Shown in pieces: positions 1 to 11,447 of a stretch of DNA of 64,000 nt (position 1 is its first letter; every line of letters starts with the position of its first letter). Location of the stretch: contig NZ_FXZC01000002.1 of NCBI RefSeq assembly GCF_900169275.1, positions 124,001 through 188,000 on the forward strand, given 5' to 3'. This stretch comes from Brevibacterium casei CIP 102111 (GTDB taxonomy: Bacteria > Actinomycetota > Actinomycetes > Actinomycetales > Brevibacteriaceae). Made by a program: the position numbers and the translations under genes. The notes under the pieces were generated by a model. It saw nothing but the letters and a program-made list of their open reading frames with translations. It was not told the DNA's origin and searched no databases.

Positions 1-2
1 GG

Positions 3-823
3 GCGATGTTCGCGGCGTTCCCGCACTGGTACGCCTCGCTCTTCAGCGCCCTCTACATCCCGCTCACGCTCTGCCTGCTCGGGCTGATCTTCCGTGCCGT
101 GGCCATCGAGTACCGCGGCAAGGGCCACACCCAGCGGTGGCTGACGTTCTGGACCTGGGCGATGGCGATCGGCTCGACGGTCACCGCCTTCCTCATCGGC
201 GCCCTCCTCGTGACCACGACGACGGGTCTGCCGCTCAATGAGAACGGCGACCTCGTCGGCGGAGCCTTCGCGTGGTTCGGCTGGCCTGCCGTCCTCGGCG
301 GTCTCGCCGGGGTGACCTTCTGCTTCGTCCACGGCCTCCTCTTCCTCACGCTCAAGACCGAAGGCGAACTGCGGGCGAAGGCCCGGCGCTGGGCGACGAA
401 GTCGATGCTCGTGTGCTCCGTGCCGATGCTCATCTGGTTCGTCCTCGCGATTCTCAACCGCACGTGGCTCGTCGTGCCCGTCGGCATCGCCGTCGTCGCG
501 ATCATCGCAGCATACGTTGCGATCCGCGCGGGGGCGGAGAAGAAGGCGTTCTTCCTCCATGGGCTCTTCCTCCTCGCGGGCATGGCCGCCGTCTTCACCG
601 GCGTCTACCCGAACGTCCTGCCCTCGACGCTCGATCCGGCGTTCTCGCTGACCGTGGGCACTGCCTCGTCGTCGGACTACACCCTCGGCGTCATGCTCAT
701 CGTCACCGCGATCTTCCTGCCGATCGTCATCGGCTACCAGATCTACAGCTACCGGCACTTCCTCAACCGGATCGCCGAATCGCACATCCCCGACGCCCAC
801 CGGGTGCCGGCGGCGATCCGCTC

Positions 824-827
<4 letters not shown>
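3..827 (+). CDS. cydB: Cytochrome bd quinol oxidase subunit II, 5' end missing
   Basis: The reading frame enters from outside the window, so the first ~65 residues of a normal ~340-residue CydB are absent and 274 residues remain. The visible part is a string of hydrophobic helices starting in the conserved FAAFPHWYASLF stretch, as in CydB, which with CydA forms the membrane cytochrome bd oxidase that reduces oxygen with quinol electrons. The stop codon overlaps the GTG start of the cydDC fusion by 4 bases (GTGA), showing a cyd operon with translational coupling; cydA should lie just upstream of the window. Family assignment is firm; the true start cannot be seen. Confidence 0.92.
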
Positions 828-4289
<3,462 letters not shown>

Positions 4290-4315
<26 letters not shown>

Positions 4316-5405
4316 TCTCGTCCCAGCTGGGGATCGAGGCGCGGCTGCTCTTCTTCTTCGCCCGCGACTCGGACTCCTTGGACTCGGACTCCTTGGGGGA
4401 GGCCACGCCGTCGCTGACACCGGGCTCGTTGAGCAGGGAGAGCTGATTGTCGTCGTCGAAGGTCCCGACCTCCTGGGTCGGCTCCTGCTCGTCCTCGCCG
4501 GAGACGTGATCCGCCTCGGCGGGGGAGCGGGACTCGAACGCGAGGACCTCGTCATCGGTGGCGTCGGCGGGACGACCGGGGGCGGTGTGAGCGCCCTGCG
4601 GATGGGTCTCGGGATCCTCGGTCACCGCGCGCAGACGGCCCCGAGGCTCCTCGTCGTCGTCATGCCGGGTCCGGCGACGGCGGAGGTTCTCCAGGATCCG
4701 ACCCGTCTCGACCTGATGGTCGCTCAGTGTGGACGGACGCTCCTGGGAGCGTGAGGCCACCTCCGCCTCGGCGGGGGGAGTCTCGATCTCCTCGGTGGTG
4801 CGGCGACGCTCCCCGTTCGAGCTGTAGCCGGGGATCGGTCCGGTGTCGGTGGGTCCGGAGTCGGCGAGCCACTTCGCCTCGTCGTCGAGGGCGGTGAGCG
4901 AACCCCGGTAGTAGTTCCATCCGGCGGTCCGCTTGCGGTCGGCGGCGGTGAAGCTGAGCTCGACGTACCAGTTGCCGTCCTGCTGCTTCCAGGCGTCCCA
5001 GTCCATCGTCTCGATGTCGACGTCGCGCATCGCCAGGCGGGTCTGGGCGAGCTCGATGAGGGGAGTCGGATCGCCGTTGGGATCGTGGTCGGAGTAGATG
5101 GGATGCCGGCTCGCGGTGTGCGCCATGTGCGCGCGTTCGGCGAGCGCCGGGCGTTCGTAGGTGCGGACCTGGTCGGGATCGGCGCCGGTGGCGGAGATGA
5201 CCTCCTCGGCGCTCATGCCGCCGCGGATCATCGCCTGGATGTCGCGGGGGCGCACGGGCGCATCGGAGCGCACCACGGCCCTGTCCTTGCGCACAGCCGC
5301 ATAGAGCGACTCGTCGAGTGCCAGTCTGTACTGCGCCCCGGAGTCATCGCCGAGGAGCAGATGTGTGCCGTCGGCGTCGACCCCGTGCAAGATCAGTTCA
5401 CGCAT
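4290..5405 (-). CDS. sepH: SepH cell-division regulator (DUF3071)
   Basis: The start ATG at 5405 is preceded by AAGGAG at good spacing. The 371-residue product begins MRELILHGVDADGTHLLL, followed by a helix-turn-helix region (about 50-85: RPRDIQAMIRGGMSAEEVI) and the conserved WDAWKQQDGNWYVEL stretch typical of the DUF3071/SepH family. In Streptomyces, SepH binds FtsZ and promotes ring assembly. The second half is a long acidic, low-complexity tail that ends in the conserved-looking SIPSWDEIMFG motif. A tandem KESES repeat lies near the C terminus. The gene converges on cydDC (26-bp overlap) and diverges from hemH. Confidence 0.9.
4366..4395. repeat. Two perfect tandem copies of a 15-bp unit inside sepH
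   Basis: The unit GACTCGGACTCCTTG occurs twice back to back and encodes the KESES-KESES duplication in the disordered acidic tail of SepH. As an exact in-frame repeat it can expand or contract by slippage without breaking the gene. Confidence 0.85.
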
Positions 5406-5472
5406 TCGCCTTCGCTCCTTGTCATCGCTTCTCACCCTGCATCGTGTCACGTCCGAGCCCTCGAAGCCCGCA

Positions 5473-5496
5473 GATTTCCGCGCGAGTCGCGAAATC
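5473..5496. promoter_or_regulatory. Inverted repeat between divergent sepH and hemH
   Basis: GATTTC and GAAATC arms enclose a CGCG/CGCG core, forming a near-perfect 24-bp palindrome in the 168-bp sepH-hemH divergent region. It could be an operator for either gene. The regulator is unknown and the call rests on symmetry only. Confidence 0.3.
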
Positions 5497-5560
5497 CGGC
5501 GCCCTCGTGAGTCGGATCCGCTCAGGGTGCGGACAGCGGGCGGCGGAGGACTGCAGCCTG

Positions 5561-5566
5561 TAAAAT
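5561..5566 (+). promoter_or_regulatory. hemH -10 box, leaderless start
   Basis: TAAAAT lies 7 nt upstream of the hemH GTG at 5574, so transcription should start at or next to the start codon. A GGAGGA at 5545-5550 is too far away (about 24 nt) to serve as ribosome binding site, which supports a leaderless mRNA. No clear -35 box is visible. Confidence 0.6.
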
Positions 5567-5573
5567 CGCAGTC

Positions 5574-6689
5574 GTGAATACGACAGCTCCCATCGACACC
5601 ATCGTCCTCATGTCCTTCGGCGGACCGGAAGCTCCCGAGGAGGTGGTTCCCTTCCTCAAGAACGTCACCGCAGGCCGCGGCATCCCCGAGGAGAGGCTCG
5701 AGGAGGTGGGGGAGCACTACTACGGATTCGGGGGGAAGTCCCCGATCAACGACCAGAACAAGGCGCTGCTCGCGGCGCTGCGGGACGAGATCGGGCGCCG
5801 TCACCTCGACCTTCCCATCGTGTGGGGCAACCGGAACTGGACGCCCTACCTCACCGACGTCGCCCGCGACGAGGCGAAGGCCGGTCGCAGCCGCTTCCTC
5901 GCGATCGACACCTCGGCGTACTCCTCCTACTCCTCGTGCCGCCAGTACCGCGAGGACTTCGCCGGCACCGTGGATACGCTGGCCGCGGAGGGCGTCGAGG
6001 TGAGCTTCGACAAGATCCGCCAGTTCTACAACCACCCCGGCTACGCCGAGGCCTGCGCCGAGCTCCTCGGGGAGGGGCTGACCGACTTCGCCGGACAGGT
6101 CGGGGAGCTCGACCCGCAGCGGCACCGCATCCTCTTCGTCACGCATTCGATCCCCGACGTCATGCAGGCCGCCTCGGAGGTCGAGACCGTCGGCTACCGG
6201 GCTGAGCACGAAGAGCTCATGGCGTGGCTGCTCGACGGGCTCGAGGCCGGTCAGCGCCTGCCCGCCGAACTCGTCTACTGCTCGCGGTCGGGACCGCCTT
6301 CGATGCCGTGGCTCGAGCCCGACGTCAACGACCGGATGACCGAACTCGCCGCGGAGGGCGTCACCGGCGTCGTCCTCGTGCCCATCGGGTTCATCTCCGA
6401 CCACATGGAGGTCGCCTTCGACCTCGACACCGAGGCGAAGGAGACGGCCGCCGACCTCGGGCTCGCGTTCACCCGCGTCGCCACCGTCGGTACCCACCCG
6501 CGCTTCGTCTCCGGGCTCGTCGACCTCGTCGAGGAGCGGCTCGCACAGCTGCGCGGGGAGTCCGTCGAGACGCCCGCGCTGCCGGGCACGACGCCGCTGT
6601 CCCCCGGCAGCGGCGCGTGCAGCATCGCGTGCTGCCGCGGCCGCGCCGACAAGCCCACGCTGCCGAACTGGGCGCCTGCTGCCGGGTGA
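5574..6689 (+). CDS. hemH: Ferrochelatase / coproporphyrin ferrochelatase
   Basis: The 371-residue protein has the ferrochelatase hallmarks: an N-terminal LMSFGGPEAPEEV, the HSIPD catalytic-histidine motif and a SRSGPPSMPWLEPDV segment. In actinobacteria this enzyme (CpfC) inserts Fe(II) into coproporphyrin III, and the hemE-hemG-hemQ operon at 23348-26531 supplies the steps before and after it. Three cysteines cluster at the C terminus (residues 349, 353, 354) with another at 122, consistent with the [2Fe-2S] cluster found in many actinobacterial ferrochelatases. The GTG start is chosen because of the -10 box 7 nt upstream. The gene stands alone, with a strong hairpin terminator about 120 bp downstream. 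Confidence 0.93.
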   Translation: MNTTAPIDTIVLMSFGGPEAPEEVVPFLKNVTAGRGIPEERLEEVGEHYYGFGGKSPINDQNKALLAALRDEIGRRHLDLPIVWGNRNWTPYLTDVARDEAKAGRSRFLAIDTSAYSSYSSCRQYREDFAGTVDTLAAEGVEVSFDKIRQFYNHPGYAEACAELLGEGLTDFAGQVGELDPQRHRILFVTHSIPDVMQAASEVETVGYRAEHEELMAWLLDGLEAGQRLPAELVYCSRSGPPSMPWLEPDVNDRMTELAAEGVTGVVLVPIGFISDHMEVAFDLDTEAKETAADLGLAFTRVATVGTHPRFVSGLVDLVEERLAQLRGESVETPALPGTTPLSPGSGACSIACCRGRADKPTLPNWAPAAG

Positions 6690-6760
6690 GATCTCTCTCA
6701 TTCACGCCGGCCGTCGCTTTGCGAGGCGAGGAACGTCCGAAAAGTGACGGCGGGCTTGAG

Positions 6761-6780
6761 CGAGCGCGGTTTCGCGCTCG
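6761..6780. other. Small perfect hairpin downstream of hemH
   Basis: CGAGCGCG and CGCGCTCG form an 8-bp stem with a GTTT loop. It lies between hemH and the larger bidirectional terminator. The same gap also contains CGAAAAGTGAC (6738-6748), a piece of the element found downstream of uppS. Confidence 0.4.
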
Positions 6781-6811
6781 ACAGAGCATGCGCACGGACA
6801 GCGCGTACGCA

Positions 6812-6843
6812 GGAAGGCGGGTGCCCTCGGGCACCCGCCTTCC
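6812..6843. terminator. Bidirectional hairpin terminator between hemH and the 76-residue gene
   Basis: Perfect 15-bp arms (GGAAGGCGGGTGCCC and its complement) are separated by only two bases. The hairpin sits between the convergent hemH and the minus-strand small gene, so it can end both transcripts. No long T tract follows on the plus strand. Confidence 0.75.
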
Positions 6844-6870
6844 GTCGTTCCACCGCCTCGGTGGTGGGAC

Positions 6871-7101
6871 TCAGCTCTGCTCTTCAGGCTCCGGGATCAC
6901 CGGCAGCGCACCGGTCTCGGCCTTGATGACCTCGACGATGGGCCCGGTGTCGACGTCGTTGCGGTCGGCGAGTTCGAGGAGGTTCTCGAGGTCGTCGATG
7001 AGGTTCTCGACGAGGTAGTCGTCTCCGGCTGATCGGGCATCCTGCAAGCGGTGACGGACATCGTCGATCCTGCTGTCCAGCTGCTCTGCGAATTCACTCA
7101 T
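6871..7101 (-). CDS. Small acidic helical protein of unknown function
   Basis: The 76-residue product starts MSEFAEQLDSRIDDVRHRL, is rich in Asp, Glu and Leu and looks largely helical, probably a short coiled coil (DDLENLLELADRND). GGAAGGA lies upstream of the ATG at 7101. There is no signal peptide, membrane segment or metal motif. It is monocistronic, convergent with hemH and separated from it by the shared terminator. I do not recognise the family. Confidence 0.65.
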   Translation of the reverse strand: MSEFAEQLDSRIDDVRHRLQDARSAGDDYLVENLIDDLENLLELADRNDVDTGPIVEVIKAETGALPVIPEPEEQS

Positions 7102-7291
7102 CGTGCATCCGTCCTTCCGGGAATAGTCGGTCGGGGATGAGCGGAGTCATCGCCGACGTGTGTTCGGTGCTCGTCGAAATCCGGCGCACGCGCACGGCAT
7201 CGTCCTCTGCATTCTGACAGAGCTTTTCGAGAGTCGTATGTGTGAGCGTCATAAGGTGACGAGAATCACCGTGACAGGTTATCATCTGCTC

Positions 7292-7364
7292 TTGCCAATG
7301 GGTGCCATGCAGTGCACAATGCTGGGGACACGATAGGCGACAGGGGCTGAAACTCCATTTCAGC
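7292..7364 (+). promoter_or_regulatory. Promoter and leader hairpin of the DUF4193 gene
   Basis: TTGCCA (7292-7297) and CACAAT (7315-7320) are spaced by 17 bp, a plausible -35/-10 pair. The leader then holds a GCTGAAA/TTTCAGC hairpin (7346-7352 with 7358-7364) about 30 nt before the start codon. The rest of the 7102-7391 gap shows no gene. Confidence 0.45.
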
Positions 7365-7391
7365 ACACCCGACAGAGAGCGATGAGGCCAT

Positions 7392-7691
7392 ATGGCAACC
7401 GATTACGACGCACCTCGCAAGCACGACGACGAAATCAAGAGCGACTCGATCGAGCAGCTCAAGGCGCAACGCTCGCAGGCCCAGGCGAGCAAGATCGACG
7501 AGGACGAGACGGCGGCCGCCGAAGGGTTCGAGCTCCCGGGTGCCGACCTGTCGAACGAAGAGCTCTCCGTCCGCGTGCTTCCGAAGCAGAACGACGAATT
7601 CACGTGCATGGAGTGCTTCCTCGTCCGTCACCGCTCGCAGCTGGCCAGCGATGAGGGCGGAATCCTCATCTGCACGGACTGCGCAGGCTGA
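7392..7691 (+). CDS. DUF4193 zinc-ribbon-like protein
   Basis: The 99-residue protein has an acidic, lysine-containing helical first half and a C-terminal pair of CxxC motifs (FTCMECFLVRHRSQL and ILICTDCAG), which should bind one zinc ion. The EFTCxECFLVxHRSQLA block is the signature of DUF4193, a small family found throughout actinobacteria upstream of dut. Function is unknown. The gene is followed at once by a rho-independent terminator, so it is its own transcription unit. Confidence 0.88.
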   Translation: MATDYDAPRKHDDEIKSDSIEQLKAQRSQAQASKIDEDETAAAEGFELPGADLSNEELSVRVLPKQNDEFTCMECFLVRHRSQLASDEGGILICTDCAG

Positions 7692-7715
7692 GCCTCACCT
7701 CGTCGACGTCGTCAA

Positions 7716-7746
7716 CGCGCCCCCATTCGGGGCGCGTTTTCGTTTT
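7716..7746 (+). terminator. Rho-independent terminator after the DUF4193 gene
   Basis: CGCGCCCC and GGGGCGCG form an 8-bp stem followed by TTTTCGTTTT, a canonical intrinsic terminator 24 bp after the stop codon. Confidence 0.9.
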
Positions 7747-7756
7747 CCCGCGACGC

Positions 7757-7826
7757 AGCCGAGCCGGGCGGGCTCTGCCGTGCCGTGCGGCACAGCCGTG
7801 CCGTGCGGCTCTGCCGGGCGGGCTCA
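7757..7826. repeat. GC-rich imperfect direct and inverted repeats
   Basis: Two copies of GCCGGGCGGGCTC flank two copies of GCCGTGCCGTGCGGC. The 70-bp tract lies between the DUF4193 terminator and the stop codon of the convergent DUF3093 gene and can fold on itself. No function is apparent. Confidence 0.55.
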
Positions 7827-8279
7827 GCCGTTGAGTGCGGCGGCGAGCTCGCGGGGTCGGCGCGTCGAGACGAGCCAGTACGGTGTGGGGTCGGCCGCGT
7901 CGTCGATGTCGACGCGCACCGCGGTCTTCACCCACGGGCGGGTGACGAGGAAGGCGCGCGCGTCGAGTCCGACGCCGCGGGCGGTGCCGGTCGCGGTCTC
8001 GTCGAGCGCCTCGGCGCGGGAGATGAAGATCCGTTCGATGTGGGCTTCACCGACGTAGAGCCTCTGGTCGGTGACGATGATCGTCACGGTCAGCGAACGC
8101 AGCCACAGGGCGAGGAGTGCGAAGGTGATCACGGGCAGGACGAAGGCGCCGAGCGCCCACACGGGGAGGACCATGAGCGCCGTCGAGCCCGCGCCGATCG
8201 CGGAGAGCACCCACATCGCTGGCGAGGGGCGCACCTTCTCCCGAAAGGCGACGTGCGGTTCGGTATGAGTCTGAGCCAT
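7824..8279 (-). CDS. DUF3093 membrane protein
   Basis: The 151-residue protein has two hydrophobic helices near residues 22-60 and a C-terminal globular part (VTIIVTDQRLYVGEAHIERIFISRAEAL, then PYWLVSTRRPRELAAAL) matching DUF3093, an actinobacterial membrane family regularly found beside dut. I place the start at ATG 8279 rather than ATG 8288, because GACAAT ends 7 nt before 8279 in the leaderless arrangement seen at many genes here; 8288 would add three residues. It is divergent from dut. Function is unknown. Confidence 0.8.
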   Translation of the reverse strand: MAQTHTEPHVAFREKVRPSPAMWVLSAIGAGSTALMVLPVWALGAFVLPVITFALLALWLRSLTVTIIVTDQRLYVGEAHIERIFISRAEALDETATGTARGVGLDARAFLVTRPWVKTAVRVDIDDAADPTPYWLVSTRRPRELAAALNG

Positions 8280-8286
8280 GTCCTCC

Positions 8287-8292
8287 ATTGTC
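8287..8292 (-). promoter_or_regulatory. -10 box of the DUF3093 gene, leaderless
   Basis: GACAAT on the minus strand is 7 nt from the ATG at 8279. GGAGGA lies inside those 7 nt, too close to the ATG for a normal ribosome binding site. Confidence 0.5.
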
Positions 8293-8307
8293 CCACAGCG
8301 GACGTTT

Positions 8308-8336
8308 TTGAAGCGCTCAGCCTGGAGGACTAGAGT
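8308..8336 (+). promoter_or_regulatory. dut promoter, leaderless
   Basis: TTGAAG (8308-8313) and TAGAGT (8331-8336) are separated by exactly 17 bp. The GTG of dut follows 8 nt later, so the mRNA should have almost no leader. Confidence 0.65.
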
Positions 8337-8344
8337 GCTTCCTT

Positions 8345-8818
8345 GTGACAGAAGGCTTGCAGATCGACATCACGCTCGTCGACGAGGGAATGGCCCCGCC
8401 GACCTACGCACACGCGTCCGACGCCGGCGCGGATCTGTGCTCGGCGATCGACTTCACCCTCGAACCCTTCGAGCGCAGAGTGGTGCCCACGGGCATCGCG
8501 ATCGCGCTCCCCGCCGGCCACGCCGGTTTCGTCCATCCCCGCTCGGGACTCTCGAGCCGGCACGGGGTGACCGTGGTCAACGCACCCGGGACGATCGACT
8601 CCGGGTACCGCGGTGAGGTGAAGGTGCCGCTCATCAACCTCGACCCGAAGGTGCCGATGCGGATCTCCCGCGGAGACCGCATCGCCCAGCTCATCATCCA
8701 AGAGGTCCGGCAGGCCGACTTCCGCGTCGTCGACAGCCTCGACGACAGCGACCGCGGCGCCGGCGGATTCGGCTCCACCGGCGGAGTCGTCACCGGCCTC
8801 GGCAATACAGTGGAGTGA
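8345..8818 (+). CDS. dut: Deoxyuridine 5'-triphosphate nucleotidohydrolase (dUTPase)
   Basis: The 157-residue protein is the size of a homotrimeric dUTPase and holds all five motifs, including DAGADLCS (1), HPRSGLSSRHG (2), APGTIDSGYRGEVKV (3), RGDRIAQLII (4) and the Gly-rich C-terminal RGAGGFGSTG (5). It hydrolyses dUTP to dUMP, keeping uracil out of DNA and feeding thymidylate synthesis. The GTG start fits the promoter 8 nt upstream. DUF3710 and OB-fold genes follow on the same strand with gaps of 6 and 4 bp, so dut probably leads a three-gene operon. Confidence 0.96.
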   Translation: MTEGLQIDITLVDEGMAPPTYAHASDAGADLCSAIDFTLEPFERRVVPTGIAIALPAGHAGFVHPRSGLSSRHGVTVVNAPGTIDSGYRGEVKVPLINLDPKVPMRISRGDRIAQLIIQEVRQADFRVVDSLDDSDRGAGGFGSTGGVVTGLGNTVE

Positions 8819-8824
8819 AGGATC

Positions 8825-9664
8825 ATGGGACTGTTTTCACGTTTCTCCAAGAAGTCGTCACCGGAGACTGACGAGACCCCGGACACCGAGGTCGTCGACC
8901 GGGACGAGACCGACTCAGCCGTGGACGCCGAGGCGGATGCCTCCGACGAGTCCACCTCCGACGAATCCGCCTCCGACGACGTCGTCGAGACGGAGGCGGA
9001 GACCGAGGACCTCGACGAGGATGCGATGCTCGAGAAGTCCGCTCCCTTCGACCGCTCCGAGAAGGGTCCTTTCGACGCGGCCGAGGACTACCCCGAGCTC
9101 AACCGCCTCGACCTCGGGGCGCTCAAGGTCCCCGTCGTCGACGGCATGCAGATCCGACTCGACACCGACGACGAGACCGAGCGCGTGCTCGCCGTCACCC
9201 TCATCCACGACGGCGGCGGTGTGCAGCTCCAGGCATTCGCGACCCCGCGCTCCGAAGGCCTGTGGAACACCGTGCGCCGCCAGCTCGCGACGAGCGTCGA
9301 AGCGCAGGGCGGCGAGTGCACCGAACTCCACACCGGCCTCGGTCGTGAGCTCGCCGTCGAGGTTCCCGCGAAGTCCGAAGACGGGCGCCCGAGCAGGCGC
9401 GCGATGCGCTTCGCCGGCATCGACGGCCCCCGCTGGTTCATCCGCGCCGTGTTCTCCGGCAAGGCCGTCACCGACACCGAGGTGAGGGCCGAGCTCAGCG
9501 CCCTCGTCCGCGGCGTCGTCGTCGACCGCGGGCAGGAGGCGATGGCTCCCCGAGAGCTCATCGTGCTCACCGCCCCCGAGGTCGAGGCCGCCGAGGAGGA
9601 GACGGACGAGACCGAGGACATCAACCCGTTCGCCCGCGGACCCGAGATCACCGAGGTCCGCTGA
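8825..9664 (+). CDS. DUF3710 protein
   Basis: The 279-residue protein has a strongly acidic, disordered first 70 residues (runs of Asp, Glu, Ser) and a globular body containing DLGALKVPVVDGMQIRLD and GPRWFIRAVFSG, the conserved parts of DUF3710. GAAGGA precedes the ATG. This family sits directly after dut in many actinobacteria (Rv2696c in M. tuberculosis), and the order is kept here. Function is unknown. Confidence 0.88.
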   Translation: MGLFSRFSKKSSPETDETPDTEVVDRDETDSAVDAEADASDESTSDESASDDVVETEAETEDLDEDAMLEKSAPFDRSEKGPFDAAEDYPELNRLDLGALKVPVVDGMQIRLDTDDETERVLAVTLIHDGGGVQLQAFATPRSEGLWNTVRRQLATSVEAQGGECTELHTGLGRELAVEVPAKSEDGRPSRRAMRFAGIDGPRWFIRAVFSGKAVTDTEVRAELSALVRGVVVDRGQEAMAPRELIVLTAPEVEAAEEETDETEDINPFARGPEITEVR

Positions 9665-9668
9665 TCCC

Positions 9669-10037
9669 ATGCGCGGACTCATCTCCCGCCTCAGCCACGG
9701 CTTCGGGTCTCGCGACGACGACGCGCGCGAGGACCTGCGGCTGGCCAGCCGGATCCCCGGCGTCTCGTGCATCGACACCGTCCCGTCCCGGTCGACGGTG
9801 CGCGTGGCCGGCGTCGTCAGCTCCCTGACCCGGTCGACGAACAGTGACAATCCGCGGCTGACGATCACCGTCTCCGACGGCACCGGCGAAGTCGAGGCAC
9901 AGTTCCTCGGCCGCCGGGAGATCAGCGGCATCAGGCCCGGTGCGCTCATCGTCCTCGAAGGCCGCTTCTGCGACCGCGACGGTCTCCTGCGCGCCCACAA
10001 CCCCGTCTACGAGCTCGTCGCCTCCCGCGACGACTGA
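9669..10037 (+). CDS. OB-fold nucleic-acid-binding domain protein
   Basis: The 122-residue product has a single OB-fold: STVRVAGVVSSLTRS, then LTITVSDGTGEVEAQFLGRREISGIRPGALIVLEG, like the anticodon-binding/RecG-type OB domains. The corresponding M. tuberculosis gene is Rv2694c in the same neighbourhood. In many actinobacteria a DUF3159 gene comes next; here it is missing and the trkA pair lies immediately convergent. Nucleic-acid binding is inferred from the fold; the target is unknown. Confidence 0.82.
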   Translation: MRGLISRLSHGFGSRDDDAREDLRLASRIPGVSCIDTVPSRSTVRVAGVVSSLTRSTNSDNPRLTITVSDGTGEVEAQFLGRREISGIRPGALIVLEGRFCDRDGLLRAHNPVYELVASRDD

Positions 10038-10072
10038 GCACCCTCCGACGGGTGCTCAGCGCTCGCGTCCGC

Positions 10073-10738
10073 TCACTTCGCTGTGGCCTGGAGCAGGCTG
10101 AGCAGCGCCCCCTGCTGATCGGGGGAGGAGAGGAAGAAGAGTTCGTCTCCTGCCTCGATGACGTCGTCCGGGCTCGGCGCGAACGCCCGTGCGTTGCGGA
10201 TGATCGCGACGAGGACCGTGTCGACGGGGAAGCTGATGTTCCCGATCCTGGAGGCGACGAGTTCCGAGGTCTCGTTGACGGTGAACTCCATGAGCCCCGC
10301 CTGCCCCCGTTCGAAGCTCATGAGATGGACGAGGCCGCCGACCTCGACGGCCTCCTCGACGAGCGCGGTCATCAGCCTCGGCGTCGACACGGCGACATCG
10401 ACGCCCCAGTTGTCGTCGAAGAGCCATTCGTTCTTCGGGTTGTTCACCCGGGACACCGTCCTGGGCACCCCGAACTCCGTCTTCGCAAGCAGGGAGAGGA
10501 CGAGGTTGGTCTTGTCGTCACCGGTCGCGGCGACGACGACGTCGGCCTCCTCGAGGTGGGCCTCGCCGAGACCGGAGAGCTCGCACGCATCGGAGAGCAG
10601 CCATTCGGCGCCGGGGATCTTCTCGTGCCCGAGCGCCTCCTTGCTCTGATCGATGAGGAGGACGGAGTGGTGCTTGTCGAGCAGCTCCCTGGCCACGGAG
10701 CGGCCGACGGATCCGGCGCCGGCGATGACGACTCTCAT
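10073..10738 (-). CDS. trkA: TrkA-family potassium uptake regulator (second of pair)
   Basis: The ATG at 10738 overlaps the stop codon of the upstream trkA-like gene (ATGA), giving 221 residues. The N-terminal Rossmann fold has GAGSVGRSVARELL and an acidic end to strand 2 (LLIDQSKEA), typical of RCK/TrkA-N domains binding NAD(H) or nucleotides. A TrkA-C domain follows (ELVASRIGNISFPVDTVLVAIIRN). It corresponds to one of the paired CeoB/CeoC proteins of M. tuberculosis, which are thought to gate Trk potassium transport from the cytoplasm. Confidence 0.9.
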   Translation of the reverse strand: MRVVIAGAGSVGRSVARELLDKHHSVLLIDQSKEALGHEKIPGAEWLLSDACELSGLGEAHLEEADVVVAATGDDKTNLVLSLLAKTEFGVPRTVSRVNNPKNEWLFDDNWGVDVAVSTPRLMTALVEEAVEVGGLVHLMSFERGQAGLMEFTVNETSELVASRIGNISFPVDTVLVAIIRNARAFAPSPDDVIEAGDELFFLSSPDQQGALLSLLQATAK

Positions 10739-11409
10739 TCTTCTTCCTCCCTGGCGGTCACGGGCTTGTCGAGGATGCGCTCGATCTCGCTGAGGCGACC
10801 GACCGGACACATGAGGTGGACGAGGTCGCCGTCCTGGATGAGCAGTTCGTCGGTGGCGACGATGCCCTCGGAGAGTCGGGTGACGTAGGCGACCCGCGCG
10901 CCGGTGGCCTCCTCGATCTCCGCGATGGGTCTGGCCACCCACCCGGGGTCGAGGTGGACCTCGGCGAGGACGAGGTTGCCTGAGGGCTCCCGGAACTCGG
11001 TGATCGAGCCCTGCGGGACGAGTTTGCGCATCACCTGCTCCGCCGTCCAGCGCACCGTGGGAACCGTGGGGATGCCGAGGCGTTCGAAGACCTGCGCGCG
11101 GTCGGGGTCGTAGATCCGGGCGGCGACGTTCGGGACGCCGAAGGTCTCCCGGGCGACACGCGCGGCGAGGATGTTGGAATTGTCTCCGCTCGAGACGGCG
11201 GCGAAGGCGAACGCGTCGGCGGTGCGGGCCTGGGTGAGGGTCTCCCGGTCGAATCCGAGGCCGGTGATCGTCGCACCCTTGAAGTCGGGTCCGAGCTTGA
11301 GGAAGGCGTCGGGGTCACGATCGACGACGGCAACCGAGTGGCCATTCGCATCGAGTGCTTTGGCCAGCGTTGCCCCGACTCGGCCGCAGCCCATGATGAC
11401 GAAGTGCAT
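10735..11409 (-). CDS. trkA: TrkA-family potassium uptake regulator (first of pair)
   Basis: This 224-residue RCK protein starts MHFVIMGCGRVGATLAKAL, with a GxGxxG nucleotide-binding loop, followed by GDNSNILAARVARETFGV and a C-terminal TrkA-C domain. The ATG at 11409 has GAAGGGA a few bases upstream; in-frame starts further up lie in the divergent promoter of the permease gene. It overlaps its partner by 4 bp, so the two regulators are made together and probably act as a heteromer. The adjacent APC permease is conserved in mycobacteria as Rv2690c. Confidence 0.9.
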   Translation of the reverse strand: MHFVIMGCGRVGATLAKALDANGHSVAVVDRDPDAFLKLGPDFKGATITGLGFDRETLTQARTADAFAFAAVSSGDNSNILAARVARETFGVPNVAARIYDPDRAQVFERLGIPTVPTVRWTAEQVMRKLVPQGSITEFREPSGNLVLAEVHLDPGWVARPIAEIEEATGARVAYVTRLSEGIVATDELLIQDGDLVHLMCPVGRLSEIERILDKPVTAREEEE

Positions 11410-11433
11410 GGTATCCCTTCTCGGCACGTGCTC

Positions 11434-11439
11434 TACCAT
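11434..11439 (+). promoter_or_regulatory. -10 box of the APC permease gene, leaderless
   Basis: TACCAT is 8 nt from the GTG at 11448. No ribosome binding site precedes that GTG, and no good -35 box is visible. Confidence 0.45.
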
Positions 11440-11447
11440 TGGTGCTC

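Noticed and set aside
272..823. Upstream extension of the cydDC frame into cydB
   Set aside because: The extension is Arg/Pro-rich nonsense overlapping cydB. The GTG at 824 in GTGA overlap gives a protein that begins like CydD.
7094..7366. 90-residue frame on the minus strand before the DUF4193 gene
   Set aside because: No ribosome binding site, odd composition and it covers the promoter of the DUF4193 gene.
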